A stretch of 64,000 bases of DNA from Acanthacorydalis orientalis (GCA_034766995.1 CM068315.1:10076510-10140509); one strand, 5' to 3'; positions 49,861 through 61,444 are shown, numbered from the stretch's first letter. The notes: a model not told the origin generated them from the sequence alone. Translations and numbers: made by a program.

Positions 49861-49895
49861 ATGTTTGTAGGTAGGTGGGTGGGTGTGTGTATACG
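49817..49895. repeat. (TA)n running into GT/GGTA-rich sequence
   Basis: About 18 TA units, then ATGTATGTGTATGTTTG and GGTAGGTGGGTGGGTG. Confidence 0.9.
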
Positions 49896-49949
49896 TAAAT
49901 TAATGCGCGTGGGTCTACATTAAAGATTTCATTATGGTAAGAATTTGTG

Positions 49950-51203
49950 AACACAAAAAATAAATAATTAAATTAGAAAGAAAAAGGCATTTTTATTAAA
50001 TGTCTTGAGCGATGATAAAAAATGTTTGTAATTCAAAATTATATATATACTGGAATGTGTAGTAGCTATATTGGAATTTCTTATCTTCTAGACTCTTAGT
50101 ACTTATTTTTTAAACAAACATCTACACAAAATTTTTATTTTTTATGAAAATATTTTTATATTATAAAATATTAAGCTCTTCTTCGATTTTACAGTTATTT
50201 TAGTTTTTGGATTCAAGGGACTTAATTTATAAAAGTACTTCTTAAATAAAAATTAGGTACTAAATACAGGTTTAAAATAATTTGTTGCTATACACAACAA
50301 ACTTTTTACTTTTCGTAAATCAATGTCTAATTTAATAGTTCCTAATAAGTAGATTATGAATTTAAATTAAAACGTATCACATGTAAAATTTTATAATGAT
50401 AAAATATTGGTTTTGTGAACAAAATATAGTTAATAATTATTTAATACTATCTTTAATATAGAATTTTATTCGCACCATTAATCTTTTCAGTAAAAATCAG
50501 TATTCTTTGAAATCTTGATTTTATAACTTTGAAGTACACAATTTATTCATTGATTGTTGATTGTATCTCTTTTTAAACCTCTATAAACTAACAGTATAGT
50601 ATTATTAGTTTGCATGAATCATGAAATTACAGTAAAGAATTGTATGTTTCTTGTAAAACAAAACTTGATGTATAAATTTCTTCTTGTAAGCTCAAATGTC
50701 TTTAAATGTAATCATTGAGAGGCATTTATTGCCTTTGATTGTCTGATTATCTTTTATCTTATTTATCGTCGCTGAAATATATTGTTTGTATCTACACTAG
50801 CAGTGGATGTATTAATTTATTTCAAATGAAAACAACCATAAAATAAACTAACGAAATAAATGTAGAAGCTAAAAAATAAGTAAAATGTAATTGTAACCTT
50901 TTGCAGTAGAGATAAGTTTCCTTTTATATTTCAATCTGTTTCTTTTATCAATGTTTAATTATTATTAAAAATAGTAAAATTATTAAAAATATTTTCTTTA
51001 AATTTTAGGCTTTCTGATTCAATTTATAAAATAAATGATAAATCAAATATTTGGAAGATAGGCATATAAATGTATTTATAAAATGGAATATTAAAATATG
51101 TTAAAATTGTTTATGTATTAGAGAAAAGTTTTCTGACACTATCTACATATCTAAAAATCAGTAATTTCATTCTTTCATCAAGTATGTTTTAATTACGTTA
51201 ATT

Positions 51204-51205
<2 letters not shown>
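49950..51205. other. AT-rich DNA without recognised genes
   Basis: AT-rich with no long frame, no structured RNA and no repeat family that I can identify. Confidence 0.5.
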
Positions 51206-51208
<3 letters not shown>

Positions 51209-51240
<32 letters not shown>

Positions 51241-51250
51241 ATATAGATAT

Positions 51251-51344
<94 letters not shown>

Positions 51345-51370
51345 ATATATCTATATATATATATATATAT
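51209..51370. repeat. 162 bp TA array with mirrored CTATATAGATAT blocks
   Basis: TA runs are interrupted by CTATATAGATATAGATAT near 51239, AGATAT near 51307 and CTATATATCTATAT near 51342, so the whole array is self-complementary and could form a long hairpin or cruciform. Confidence 0.9.
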
Positions 51371-51439
51371 GATGACATTTTGTAACACATTTTACTGGAT
51401 ACATTTATCAGTTAAATGATTAAAATCAATCCATTAAAG

Positions 51440-51640
51440 AATAAATTTCAATTCTATTCAACGAACACGTCCGATTCTGTGTTTTTTTTTTATTCGAACG
51501 ATTTGCTATTGAGGAAAAGGGGTTCCAATAACGTACAATTGAAATTAGTCCAAGCTCAATTGGTTCCGTGAATAATTGAATTTCGTCCGACACTTTTTTC
51601 TGGAATCGCTCTCATTAATTTTAAATGTATGATCACATAA
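51440..51640. promoter_or_regulatory. Small complex island
   Basis: ACGAACACGTCCGATTCTG, GGAAAAGGGGTTCCAATAACG and GAATTTCGTCCGACACTTT stand out from AT-rich flanks. No frame of note. Weak evidence for regulation. Confidence 0.2.
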
Positions 51641-51915
51641 AATTTACATTTATATACACATGCACATATATAGATATATACAGACAACGAAATTAACAGA
51701 GTGCATATTTAATTTGAAAAAAAAATATTCATTATTTACACGTAATTAACTAAATTATTTGTCGCGCGTTTCAGACGCAACTCTACTAAATGGAAAAATT
51801 TTAATTTACTTGATTGTTTGTCCTTTCTGTTTGCTTTTAAATAAATGTCATTTTATTTGAACAGTTTTGTTTGAAACATTTTATGTAAATTATTTTATTT
51901 CATAACTACATAGTG

Positions 51916-51955
<40 letters not shown>

Positions 51956-51959
51956 CATG

Positions 51960-52239
51960 AACACTATTATGAATAAAAATACAAATTTATTTATCTTGTT
52001 TATTTGAAATTCTTAAAATTAATTAAAAAAATATTTTTCTACGGATAAATTTACTTTCAATGAAAAAATTAAATGATCTTTTTCTTGTTTTTATTCTTAA
52101 ACTTTGTTTTTTTTTGAGTAAACTTTTATAATTAAATACAATGTTTGATATGTTTTTTTAAACTATCCGTTTTAATATCTTTAATGTTATAAACTGTATT
52201 ATTCTGTGAAGTTTTTTTATTTAAAATTATGTTTTCATT

Positions 52240-52270
<31 letters not shown>

Positions 52271-53426
52271 ATAGGTAAACATTTTAATCTAAATTCAAAG
52301 AATTCAATTTAAATTTATCTTTTATATCTCTCAAGTGCCATACTAAATAAACATTTCCTCGCAATATAATTCTGACAATATAATCGGATCCACCTTCATA
52401 TATAAATTATTTTTTTACCTCTTAAACTTCAAAAATTTTTCTGATTGAAAATGTCAAATAAATGATTATTAACTATTTCTGATTAGTACATATGTGTGTT
52501 TCTATGGCACTGATATCATCATCTAAATACTAAAATACAGACTGAATTTTAATTTTTTTATAGTTTGTGGTATGAAAAGAATTATTTGTGAAATACTTCA
52601 TTAATATTTGATGAGTCCACAAAATTTAAAACATACCATTTTTTACTTTATTAATTCTTGCAGTTTTTATAACTGAATTATAACTGGCCTCTGATTTGTT
52701 AATTTAATATATGGTCGCAGGGTGTTTATATATAATTTAAATAATTCAATCCCATTTATCCACCCAAATGTATGTTGTATGTAGAAAAATTCATTTCTTT
52801 AATATATGTAATAAATTTGATCTATACAAATTACGCTTATGATTTTATAACCTTTACTATAAATATTATTATATGAGAGAAAATTACCTAAGGTAAGTCT
52901 TAAATATTTGGAAAAATCCATAGAAATTTTCACCATTCTAACTAATAATTTGAAGGAAAATTAAAATAAAGTTAATTAGGGTATCGAGGTTGTTTGTAGT
53001 AAAGAAAATTTTAAAGTTCTGAAAGTTAAATTCATTTAGTGTTCAATCCTTGAATTAAAAGAAATCGTTCAAATAGAACACTTTTATAGAGGACATGAAA
53101 CTGGATATTTAATTAATTATTTTTAATTCATATTTCCAAATATATACAAATCACACAGTTAATGGTTCAGTTATGAATATCTATGCAAAGGTATTGTAGA
53201 GATAAATGTTATATATATATAGAGAGAGAGAGACAGAGAAAAGATAAAAATAATGGAATATAAACGATAATCTCATGGAATTATTTGATTGTATTCATAA
53301 ATAATTTTTATATAGTTTTATAAACGTTAAAAAAAATATTTCTTTCCTTTTTTATATTAATAATTTTTATGATAGTTAGAGCATTTTTTTTAACTTTTTA
53401 TTGTCATTCGACTGTTACTAATATAC

Positions 53427-53469
<43 letters not shown>

Positions 53470-54070
53470 CACATGTGTATATATATAAATATTAAAGTAT
53501 GAAATTTTAAATAAAAATGGAAGTCTCAAAAATATAAACACCAAATCGATTTTTCATACATAAAAAAGCTTAAAAGATGTAATATTATTCGTGCATATAA
53601 AAGCAATCACATTTTAAATCTTTTATATATACCTTTGACAAATTTTAAGCAAATTAAAATAAATCTAGAACTTTCTTTCAACTATTACAATTTTGATAAA
53701 GCGGTATTAGATTTTCGAATTAATAAAATGAAAGAACCTGAGGTAGACTACAATATAGATAGGTAGAATTAAGGATAATAAACATAAAATAATACATACA
53801 TACAAACATATGTTTGTATATATATATATATAAAGTTTCTGTGGTAGCACATTCTAAATAAATGGAATTTTTGCATTAAACAATAAAATAAACTACAATG
53901 TTCTACTTTCTTACACTTGTCTAACTTTTGTAAAACCATTAACTTTAATACTTATGTCAATTTAAAATATTCATTGAATTGTTCTAATGTGAAATAAGAT
54001 TGAAATAAGATTTTAGACAAAATGAATTGTAAATATGTATTACAGTATAATATGTGGTTAATTTTTATTT
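51960..54070. other. AT-rich DNA without recognised genes
   Basis: AT-rich, with small arrays at 52240-52263, 53212-53235 (TA then GA), 53425-53465 and 53818-53832. A TATCATCATC core at 52519 may be another copy of the weak GATGATG repeat. No gene seen. Confidence 0.45.
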
Positions 54071-54075
54071 TATTA

Positions 54076-54637
54076 TTAGGTTCGTAGGAAAGTAATTGCG
54101 GTTTACGATCTTTAAAATCATATACATTTTCTTTGTTAGCTGTTTTAATTGGTTCAGAACTGTTGAATAACTAACACCTTAATTTGTGCAAGCTCTCAAA
54201 TTTTTGTGCATGGTTCTGATTCACCTAATGCCTTCAGTTGGTCGTTATGAATTGAAAGACACCCGCAACGTTCTTCATCTTCAAGGCTCTCGTCCCAAAT
54301 ACGAAATTTTTGGAATCACTGTTACAAAATGTAACATTAAACAGTACCCACACGTAAAGCATTGCTAAATTTACGAAAAAACAGTTTCTGCTGCTTTATC
54401 ACCTGTTTTGAATTCATAAAAAAATTTGCTCTTATTTACTTCTTTCCCATCTTTAATTCAATAGCCCAATTTGAAGCAAAATTAATAATAAAACCAAAGT
54501 CGTGTTACTAAAATACTGATCGAAAAATACACTTTAAAATGAAATTGACATGAACACCATGAAATGACACTTTCATTGAAAAAAATTAAGGTTAGAATTC
54601 AGAAAACAAACCCGCAATTATTTTTCTACCAAACTAA
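54076..54637 (-). mobile_element. Internally deleted mariner
   Basis: Ends TTAGGTTCGTAGGAAAGTAA (left) and, reversed, TTAGTTTGGTAGAAAAATAA (right). It has the shared junction (GTTTTAATTGGTTCAG). N-terminal remnants remain but are broken. A 60-codon plus-strand frame at 54186-54368 is a shadow. Confidence 0.9.
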
Positions 54638-55039
54638 TATTATAATTGTATATTTAATTACTTATGATCCTGTTGATACGGTGTTTTAATAATCCTTCTA
54701 GAGAACAGACACTTAACTGCTTCACAAGGACGAAGATCGATAGGATAACGTAATTTACATTTTTTACAGTAACTTTTATTTACTTTTTTATTATATTTTT
54801 CTTTCAAAATATTGATTTATTTGTTTCTCTCTACATAATCAGGATTTTAAAATTCTAGCGAGTAATTTTAGTAATTTTTCTAAGAAAATTCAATCACAAA
54901 GAATATTCAATTTACCCCGTAGACAATAAATTTCTTGATTGTTCAACATGAAATAATATAGAAAAAATTCCATATCGTTAATTAAAAAATCAGCAATAAT
55001 CCGTGTCCAATATCACTCATTATAATTTATCTAGTATGT

Positions 55040-55310
55040 ATTTATAACACGCTCGTCCTACAAAGACCCAGTGCAGTATAAATCGACAGAATGTGACCGA
55101 CCCTGTTTCGGACTATTAAAATTGTATGCATCATTTAGGGGCGCGGAAGCGTGCATTTATTCAGCGTTTATCTGTATCGTGAGTGGTGGTTGTATGACGT
55201 AATAATTATCCTGGCAAGTTCCGGTACGCTCTCGAGCGACGCATCTATTCGAACGCACCAGGTTCGGTATCGTGGCGATGGTGACGACCGTTTGATGTTA
55301 ATCTGCTGAT
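55040..55310. promoter_or_regulatory. G+C-richer island with CRE-like site
   Basis: One of the sharpest islands: GAATGTGACCGACCCTGTTTC, GGGGCGCGGAAGCGTGC, GGTACGCTCTCGAGCGACGC and GTATCGTGGCGATGGTGACG. TGACGTAA at 55195-55202 is a CREB/ATF-type half-palindrome. No frame is recognised. Candidate conserved element. Confidence 0.35.
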
Positions 55311-55450
55311 GAATTTATCCACTCACAATTTTTTTTTATATTAAATTTTAAATTATATCTCTATACAAAAACAAATTGTTTAATATGTTTACGATTTTTA
55401 TTTATTCGTGGGAAAATTAAAATATATAAAATCATATTCATATATTAATA

Positions 55451-55451
<1 letters not shown>

Positions 55452-55512
<61 letters not shown>
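55452..55512. repeat. (TA)n(CA)n array
   Basis: About 26 TA units end in ACACACAC. Confidence 0.95.
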
Positions 55513-55513
<1 letters not shown>

Positions 55514-55519
55514 TTGTTT

Positions 55520-56260
55520 CAATGCATGTACATATTTTTAGTTGGCATTTTTAATGAAAATGATGCTTTATAATATAAATTTTAATTAAAAATAAATACC
55601 TACTCTTATTATTAATATTAAATGACATTTTGAATATATTTTCTCTCCCACAGATCTACAACAAACATCTAGATACATAGAGAATAAAATAAATAGTTTT
55701 GTTTTTCAGCAGGAACTAACACTGTGACTAACACCAATAATTGAGAATAAATGGATGGAGGTTCATTGATTAAAATAAGATACAGAATTAATGATTAGAC
55801 TATCGAGAAGTCCAATTCAAATATGTTAGAATGTATATCTCTTCATATCATCTTATTGGACATTTGAAACAAGTACTCTTAAAAGTATAACTAAAATGTT
55901 ATTTATATTCGTAATAAATTTAAATAACTTTTAAGAATTCAACTCAAACTCTGCAAATCAATTAGAAGCATACGGAGTTGTTGAGCGTATTCTTTTATTT
56001 TATTCTCATATTACCACTTATACTATTTGAAATTTATCATTCAATTTATCGTTTTCATTCATTTTATAAGTTTTTTGAGTGCCAATTACGATACTCAAAC
56101 CATATTTTACATTGCATAAATCTATTTAAATTACATGATACAAATCATTTTCAAAACTACTTGTACATACTTTCAAACTGTCTACAAAAAAACTTTAAAG
56201 TTACGAACAGGAAGGATTCTCTTGTTATGTAAATCATTATATATAATTTAACGCTTATAA
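55520..56260. other. AT-rich DNA with an 84-codon frame
   Basis: The plus-strand frame at 55978-56232 (about 85 codons) is non-repetitive (CQLRYSNHILHCINLFKLH) but not recognised. Pyrimidine-rich sequence may explain it. Confidence 0.25.
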
Positions 56261-56263
56261 ATT

Positions 56264-56344
<81 letters not shown>
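56264..56344. repeat. Compound (AC)n(AT)n microsatellite
   Basis: Seven AC units, then about 33 TA units. Confidence 0.95.
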
Positions 56345-56347
<3 letters not shown>

Positions 56348-56880
56348 CATAGAAACATATAATTCAGAGTTTAAACTGTTGATAAATTGGCTTAAAATTA
56401 TACTAATTAGGTCCTTTCGAGTTTGGTGGTCATAAACTTGTACATCATATAAATTATGATTTTTGAACAAATATTGCTCTTATTTTACAATTGTAATAAA
56501 CATACAATATATTAATCATATTCTTGAACCTATATGCCTAGCCAGATTGTTTGAAATACAATTACAGTATTTTATTTTGCATTTTTTTTTAAAAATAAAT
56601 TTTGAAAAGTACATATAAAACACTATCAAACATTTTTAAAGTTAAATGGAAATCTTTTTATAATTATTAATTAAAGCAACAGAATCTGTTATTGAATTAT
56701 AAAAATCTTCAATATTTTTCATAATAATAAATATTTGCTATTTTATTAATTGTATTTTAAAACGTTATAAGTATTATCATTTAAGATTATTAATTAAAAA
56801 AACTTTTATACATTGAAACAGTTAAAAAGGCAAGAACTTTTTACTGATTTCGAATATAATGTGATTCATATTTATATTTT

Positions 56881-56926
56881 GGTATGTGTATATATGGAAT
56901 TATTTCATTCTATACATACACATACC
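56881..56926. repeat. Short hairpin next to MITE copy A
   Basis: GGTATGTGTATATA and TATACATACACATACC form an imperfect stem enclosing about 16 bases, 4 bp before the hairpin element. Confidence 0.6.
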
Positions 56927-56929
56927 AAT

Positions 56930-57054
56930 TTTCAATTTAGGCTTCCATATTTAGTATTTTAGTTTCATCCAATACTAAAATATAATACAATTGAACTAAA
57001 ATAATAAAAAATAAATTTTTTTAATACTTTCATGTCGAAGCACAAAAATTGAAT
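56930..57054. mobile_element. Hairpin MITE-like family, copy A
   Basis: It opens TTCAATTTAGGCTTCCAT and closes CTTTCATGTCGAAG ... AAAAATTGAA, inverted relative to each other, with a centre of TTTAGTATTTTAGT, AATACTAAAAT and TTGAACTAAAATAATAAA. It is the shortest and most diverged of four copies. No coding sequence. Confidence 0.75.
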
Positions 57055-57061
57055 CTCTCTC

Positions 57062-57063
57062 AA

Positions 57064-57113
<50 letters not shown>

Positions 57114-57118
57114 TATAT
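57062..57118. repeat. (TA)n array
   Basis: TA run with one ATACATAT interruption, directly after MITE copy A. Confidence 0.9.
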
Positions 57119-57214
57119 CTAATATTTAAAAAATATTGAAAATATTACTTTATTATGATAACAAATAAATAAAGAAAATATGAGAGACATTAAGAAAAGA
57201 TATTGATTCCTTAA

Positions 57215-57300
57215 CAAATGTTAAGGTTGGTTTGTCGGTTATTAGGGTCTTAGGGTGCCTCGACAGGTAAGAACTTTAGCACCTGACACAAATTTTAAGT
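57215..57300 (-). mobile_element. Second copy of the retrotransposon 3' UTR
   Basis: On the minus strand TTTGTGTCAGGTGCTAAAG, GTCGAGGCACCCTAAGACCC and TAATAACCGACAAACC run collinear with the 3' UTR at 29290-29370 (TTTGTGTTCGGGCCCTTAG, CCCTAAAGCACCAATAACC). No ORF remains, so it is a short 5'-truncated insertion or a fragment. Confidence 0.65.
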
Positions 57301-58268
57301 TCATATATATATATATATATATATATAATTTTAAAATGAGATATAACGTATATAAGATATCGATGTTTGTTTTTCTATATGCAAATAAAAATAAATTTCT
57401 CAGAAAATAAAAATAATAAATTCAATATAGCTGTAAGGCTTTTATTTTTATATAAAACAGAAAAAGTAAACATAGAAAATAAAAGAACGAATATCAAACT
57501 TAAATCAAATACGAATATTTAAAGCCCCAATTGTATGTTTGATAAACCAGTCATATTTGAAAGAAATTATGTTCTTAATATTATGTTCACATTAGCAAGA
57601 TAATAGTACTCATTTAGTTTTTTAAAAAATTGAACAAAATGTATTGTAATGAATGTTAATATGAACATGTTTTATTATTTTTGTTCATTTTAATTAGTCT
57701 TAATGTATGAAATATCAGAAAAAAATAATAGAATAATCTCACTTAAAATTAAATCACCTATATAATTTCAAAAATTCAATATGTAAATAAAAACGTAAGT
57801 TTCAGAAAGAGTAATAAAATTGTGAATAAGGCATACTATAAAAATCAATATCATAATATATAGCTTCTACGTGCATTCGAATATACAACTAGTAAGTAAT
57901 CTAGCCGATCGAACTTGCTACTAGCTAACAACTTTATCACACAGTGAACGGTTCAGAGAGTTTGAAGTTCAAGTTTTTTAGGTATATTACACTAGATATA
58001 TAACCTTTTTTTAAAAAAATATACACTTTTAGCGACATTTATAACTAAACATTCAGAACTTTATCATTTTATTGATACAGTTGTACAAGTTTATGGTTTT
58101 TTCTTTGTGATAACAATTCTCTTTATAATTAAAACAGATTTAAAAGCATGTAAAATAATATATGCGTAATTAACTAATAATAATTAACTTATAAAACTTA
58201 TAATAATTTTTAAAAATGTCAAGATAACATTAAATACCTGAAAGGAAAAAAAATTTTAAAGAACAATA

Positions 58269-58560
58269 GGGCTCTTCCCTCTACTCGCTACGCTTACTGA
58301 CTCAAAGTGGGATTCGTACTCCCCCAGCTGACATTCACTCTCTTCTAACAAATAACCAAAATTAACAAATTATAAGCGAAAATAGTTATAGTAAAATGTA
58401 TGTCATAAAATTATTATTGGAAAAATTTACGAAAATTAACAACAAAATACAGTGTAAAGATGTGTAACATTTTTTTTACTCTAAAGCTGCAATGAATAGA
58501 TTTCGAATAAATTTCTAGCGATTTATAGGTGAGCGCAGCGAGCAGGGGACAAAGCCCCCC
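58269..58560 (+). mobile_element. Repeat family with CTCGC-rich terminus, copy 3 (both ends)
   Basis: The left end GGGCTCTTCCCTCTACTCG continues CTACGCTTAC; the right end, read in reverse, is GGGGGGCTTTGTCCCCTGCTC then GCTGCGCTCACC, so the ends form an inverted repeat of about 30 bp. TA lies on both sides (58267-58268, 58561-58562). The right end also reads as a short G/C hairpin (GGGGACAAAGCCCC) followed by CTAG, as in Helitron-type 3' ends. Both a TA-flanked TIR element and a Helitron-like element remain possible. The interior is collinear with copies at 13683 and 35660. No transposase. Confidence 0.75.
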
Positions 58561-58568
58561 TAGTATGT

Positions 58569-58570
58569 AC

Positions 58571-58601
<31 letters not shown>

Positions 58602-58605
58602 AAGA
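58569..58605. repeat. Compound (TA)n(GA)n microsatellite
   Basis: About seven TA units then about nine GA units, right next to the previous element. Confidence 0.95.
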
Positions 58606-58985
58606 TGTTTGTGTGTGTATGGTAATGTTACATGCAATAGGAAGGGGGTGGGTGACCTCTACTCGTCGAGACAGGTCAACTAGGTTTTTTGAAAATTTTC
58701 CTAGCGCAAAAATCGAGATTCGGAACAGAAAAACAGCAAGATTGGCTAACACATGTTAGAGTCTAGATGAAAGGGATTAAATCCCAAGGCTCGACAACTC
58801 GCCTCAAGAATATCGAGATTGGTGACAATATCAGACAAAAACTTAAAACTGTCCAAAAAAAACTGTATAGTAATTAATTAATACATTTTCCATAAAATTT
58901 TTAAACTACATTTTTAAACTTCTTCGATAATTTAAATGAAAAGTGTCTCTTCCCAAAAACCAAGCAATTATTTATTTTTCACAAA

Positions 58986-58987
<2 letters not shown>

Positions 58988-59034
<47 letters not shown>
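58988..59034. repeat. (TA)n microsatellite
   Basis: About 23 TA units are present. Confidence 0.95.
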
Positions 59035-59039
<5 letters not shown>

Positions 59040-59506
59040 GAAAATATTTATAATTGAATGAGTGTATAAATAAATTAATTACTTTTTATTATAAAGAAAA
59101 TTTTAGTAGGATATCTTTGAATTAAGTTCTGACTAAATTTTCAATATAATAATTAATTTATAGCATATTTTATAAAGTCAAATATTGTTATCAGATAATT
59201 ATTTCAGAATTTATTACTGTTTAAACGTTTTCTCGACTCAGTGCAGTATTTGCTAATTTAAATTCCAGTATAATTTTAGTATAAACTTTAATTCTATTGG
59301 ATATATTTAAATTATACAATAAATTCTCTTCCTCAATTTTTTATGTATCTTTTTCAAAATCTTTATTCAATTTTAGTTTTTAAATAGTCCATTAACTTAT
59401 TTTCACTGTTGAAATGGCATTTGAAACTTATAATCAGTATCTACATTTTTATACGTATTTGAATGCTGTATTAAAATTATTTTAGATCATTCAGAAATTT
59501 ACAGCA

Positions 59507-59508
<2 letters not shown>

Positions 59509-59569
<61 letters not shown>

Positions 59570-59590
59570 GAGGGGAAGAGATATAGATAA
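59509..59590. repeat. (TA)n then TAGA-rich array
   Basis: About 22 TA units lead into ATAGATAGATAGAGAGGGG. Confidence 0.9.
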
Positions 59591-59999
59591 ATAATCTCAA
59601 AAACACTCATGAAACATTTTGAAAAAAATTGAAAATTTATTGTCTATTATTTGAGATATTTTACTGAATTCAAGTTATATTTGTCTTAAGCAACTACTAC
59701 ACAGATCTTCTTTTAAAAATAAATAAAGCTACCAAAAAATATTTTAGTAATATTTTCTTGTATTTAACAACTAAATGAAACGTTGATTAAAAATTAATTA
59801 TTTTAATGAAAATTTAAAAAATAACTGAATTTTATTACTCTGTTTATAATCATTTATGAATATAAGATATCTTAAACTTCTTTTAAATTAAAAAAAAACT
59901 TTAAGGTTAACTTTATTTAAGTAAGTATTAAATTATATTATTAAATTTTAAGTTACGGATTATGATTTTTAAGAAGTACTAATATTTCAGATATTTATT

Positions 60000-60620
60000 C
60001 GAGAAGTGTGTCACTTAAACACATAAAGTTAATTTCAAGACGTGGCATTTTGTCGAAAAAAACGTAATAAATATGACATTTTTGAATTAATACGATGACT
60101 TTGAAACGAGATTTACGGCCACGGTATAATACATAAACTAATTCATTAATGTAAAGTTAAACATTCTTCGGAAGCCATCTTGAATTGTTGTTTACACGAA
60201 ACAGTTTATAACGCTATGCTAGCGATGTTAAATTTGTAAAGCCCTTGCGGCAACACTAACTATTAATTTTGTGTTCATAGCGGCACACGAGTAGTCCTAT
60301 ATGTGTGCATGTTTCTTCATGTTTAAGGTAACAAATGCTAGTGGGATTCTAAGGTAAAATATTTACAACGAGAAATGTGTCGGAATTCAGATGCAATGAT
60401 TAAGTCGCCGCTTAAGCCTTTTATAAATTGACGAAACGGTCCTAAAAACCAATCTGCAGTTACACTATTTTCCATTCTTGATAAATTGACTAATCGACAT
60501 ATTAATAATAATTAAGCAACTAGTGTGTTTAACACACTGTTACGTAAAGATATCAAATATTCAACAGGGATTTATTGAGCAATCGTTGGGTTTACTTTCA
60601 CTGTTGTTTTTCCTTTCCAC
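60000..60620. promoter_or_regulatory. Complex island, candidate regulatory
   Basis: A 600 bp stretch of non-repetitive sequence with CpG words (TTACGGCCACGGTATAATAC, GCCCTTGCGGCAACACTAAC, ATTAAGTCGCCGCTTAAGCC) and homeodomain-type sites (CTAATTCATTAATG). No frame above background. It is similar in size to the blocks at 16 and 31 kb. Confidence 0.3.
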
Positions 60621-60677
60621 ATTATCTTTTTTCGTTCTTACTCTTGGTTATATATATATATATATATAGTTATATAA

Positions 60678-60716
<39 letters not shown>

Positions 60717-60755
60717 TATATATTCAAGGATATATGTATGCGATTGTATATATAG

Positions 60756-60950
60756 GTGATTCAATTTAAGGTTCCACATGAGAGTTAAAAAAATTTAAAT
60801 ACCGTCGTTAAATAGTAGTGTTATTTTTTATTTAGTATTTTAGTTCAGTTCAATACTAAAATACAACTGAACTAAAACACTAAATAAAAAAAACGTTTTT
60901 TTAATTTTTGCGTTTTTGGAACGCTCATGTGGAATCTTAAATTCAGTGAC
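60756..60950. mobile_element. Hairpin MITE-like family, copy B (best preserved ends)
   Basis: Ends are inverted repeats of about 30 bp: GTGATTCAATTTAAGGTTCC/ACATGAG at the left and, reversed, GTCACTGAATTTAAGATTCC/ACATGAG at the right. The 54-nt centre (60831-60884) has arms TTTAGTATTTTAGTTCAGTT and AACTGAACTAAAACACTAAA around a middle AATACTAAAATAC. No coding capacity. Confidence 0.8.
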
Positions 60951-61267
60951 TATATATATATATATTTACAGATATATATATATATATATAAATACATTTA
61001 TCATAAGAAAAATACTCCTATTAAAACGAGAAAAACTGTCATATTAAGATAAATGACAAGTTTTTTTTTAATTTTACATTTCAAAAAGTATTATTTTTTA
61101 CATATTTTCTTAATTGCGTTTAATTTCAGATTCAATTTACTTATTATTTATTTAGTATTTTAGTTCAGTTCAATATTAAAATACAATTGAACTAAAATAC
61201 TAAATTAAAGATATGAGTTTTTTTACTGTTACGTTTTTTAACATTTTCATGTGGAAAGCTTAATTCA

Positions 61268-61302
<35 letters not shown>

Positions 61303-61444
61303 AATACATTCATCATAAGAAAAAACACATATAGAGAAAAACTGTCATGTTAAGATAAAAGACAAGTATATTTTAATTTTACAATTCAAAAAATATTTTT
61401 TTTACTTATTTTCTTAATTGCATTTAATTTCAGATTCAATTTAC
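60821..61444. repeat. Local tandem duplication (about 320 bp unit) carrying MITE parts
   Basis: Two units, about 60821-61140 and 61141-61444, each hold a MITE centre and right arm, a TA array, then the same flank (CATAAGAAAAA, GAGAAAAACTGTCAT, TTAAGATAAA, TTTAATTTCAGATTCAATTT). Copy C's left arm is therefore duplicated flank, not an original end. Confidence 0.8.
61130..61270. mobile_element. Hairpin MITE-like family, copy C
   Basis: The centre at 61151-61204 is again 54 nt with arms TTTAGTATTTTAGTTCAGTT and AATTGAACTAAAATACTAAA. The right arm TTTTCATGTGGAAAGCTTAA ends in TTCAATCA. The left arm is reduced to GATTCAATTTAC by the tandem duplication. Confidence 0.78.

Noticed and set aside
58414..58759. 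Frames of 112 (minus) and 76 (plus) codons
   Set aside because: They cross the end of a transposon copy and a (TA)n(GA)n array (EREREK from GA repeats).
60821..61444. CRISPR-like direct repeats
   Set aside because: Only two long units with no short regular repeats and spacers; it is a tandem duplication in eukaryotic DNA.
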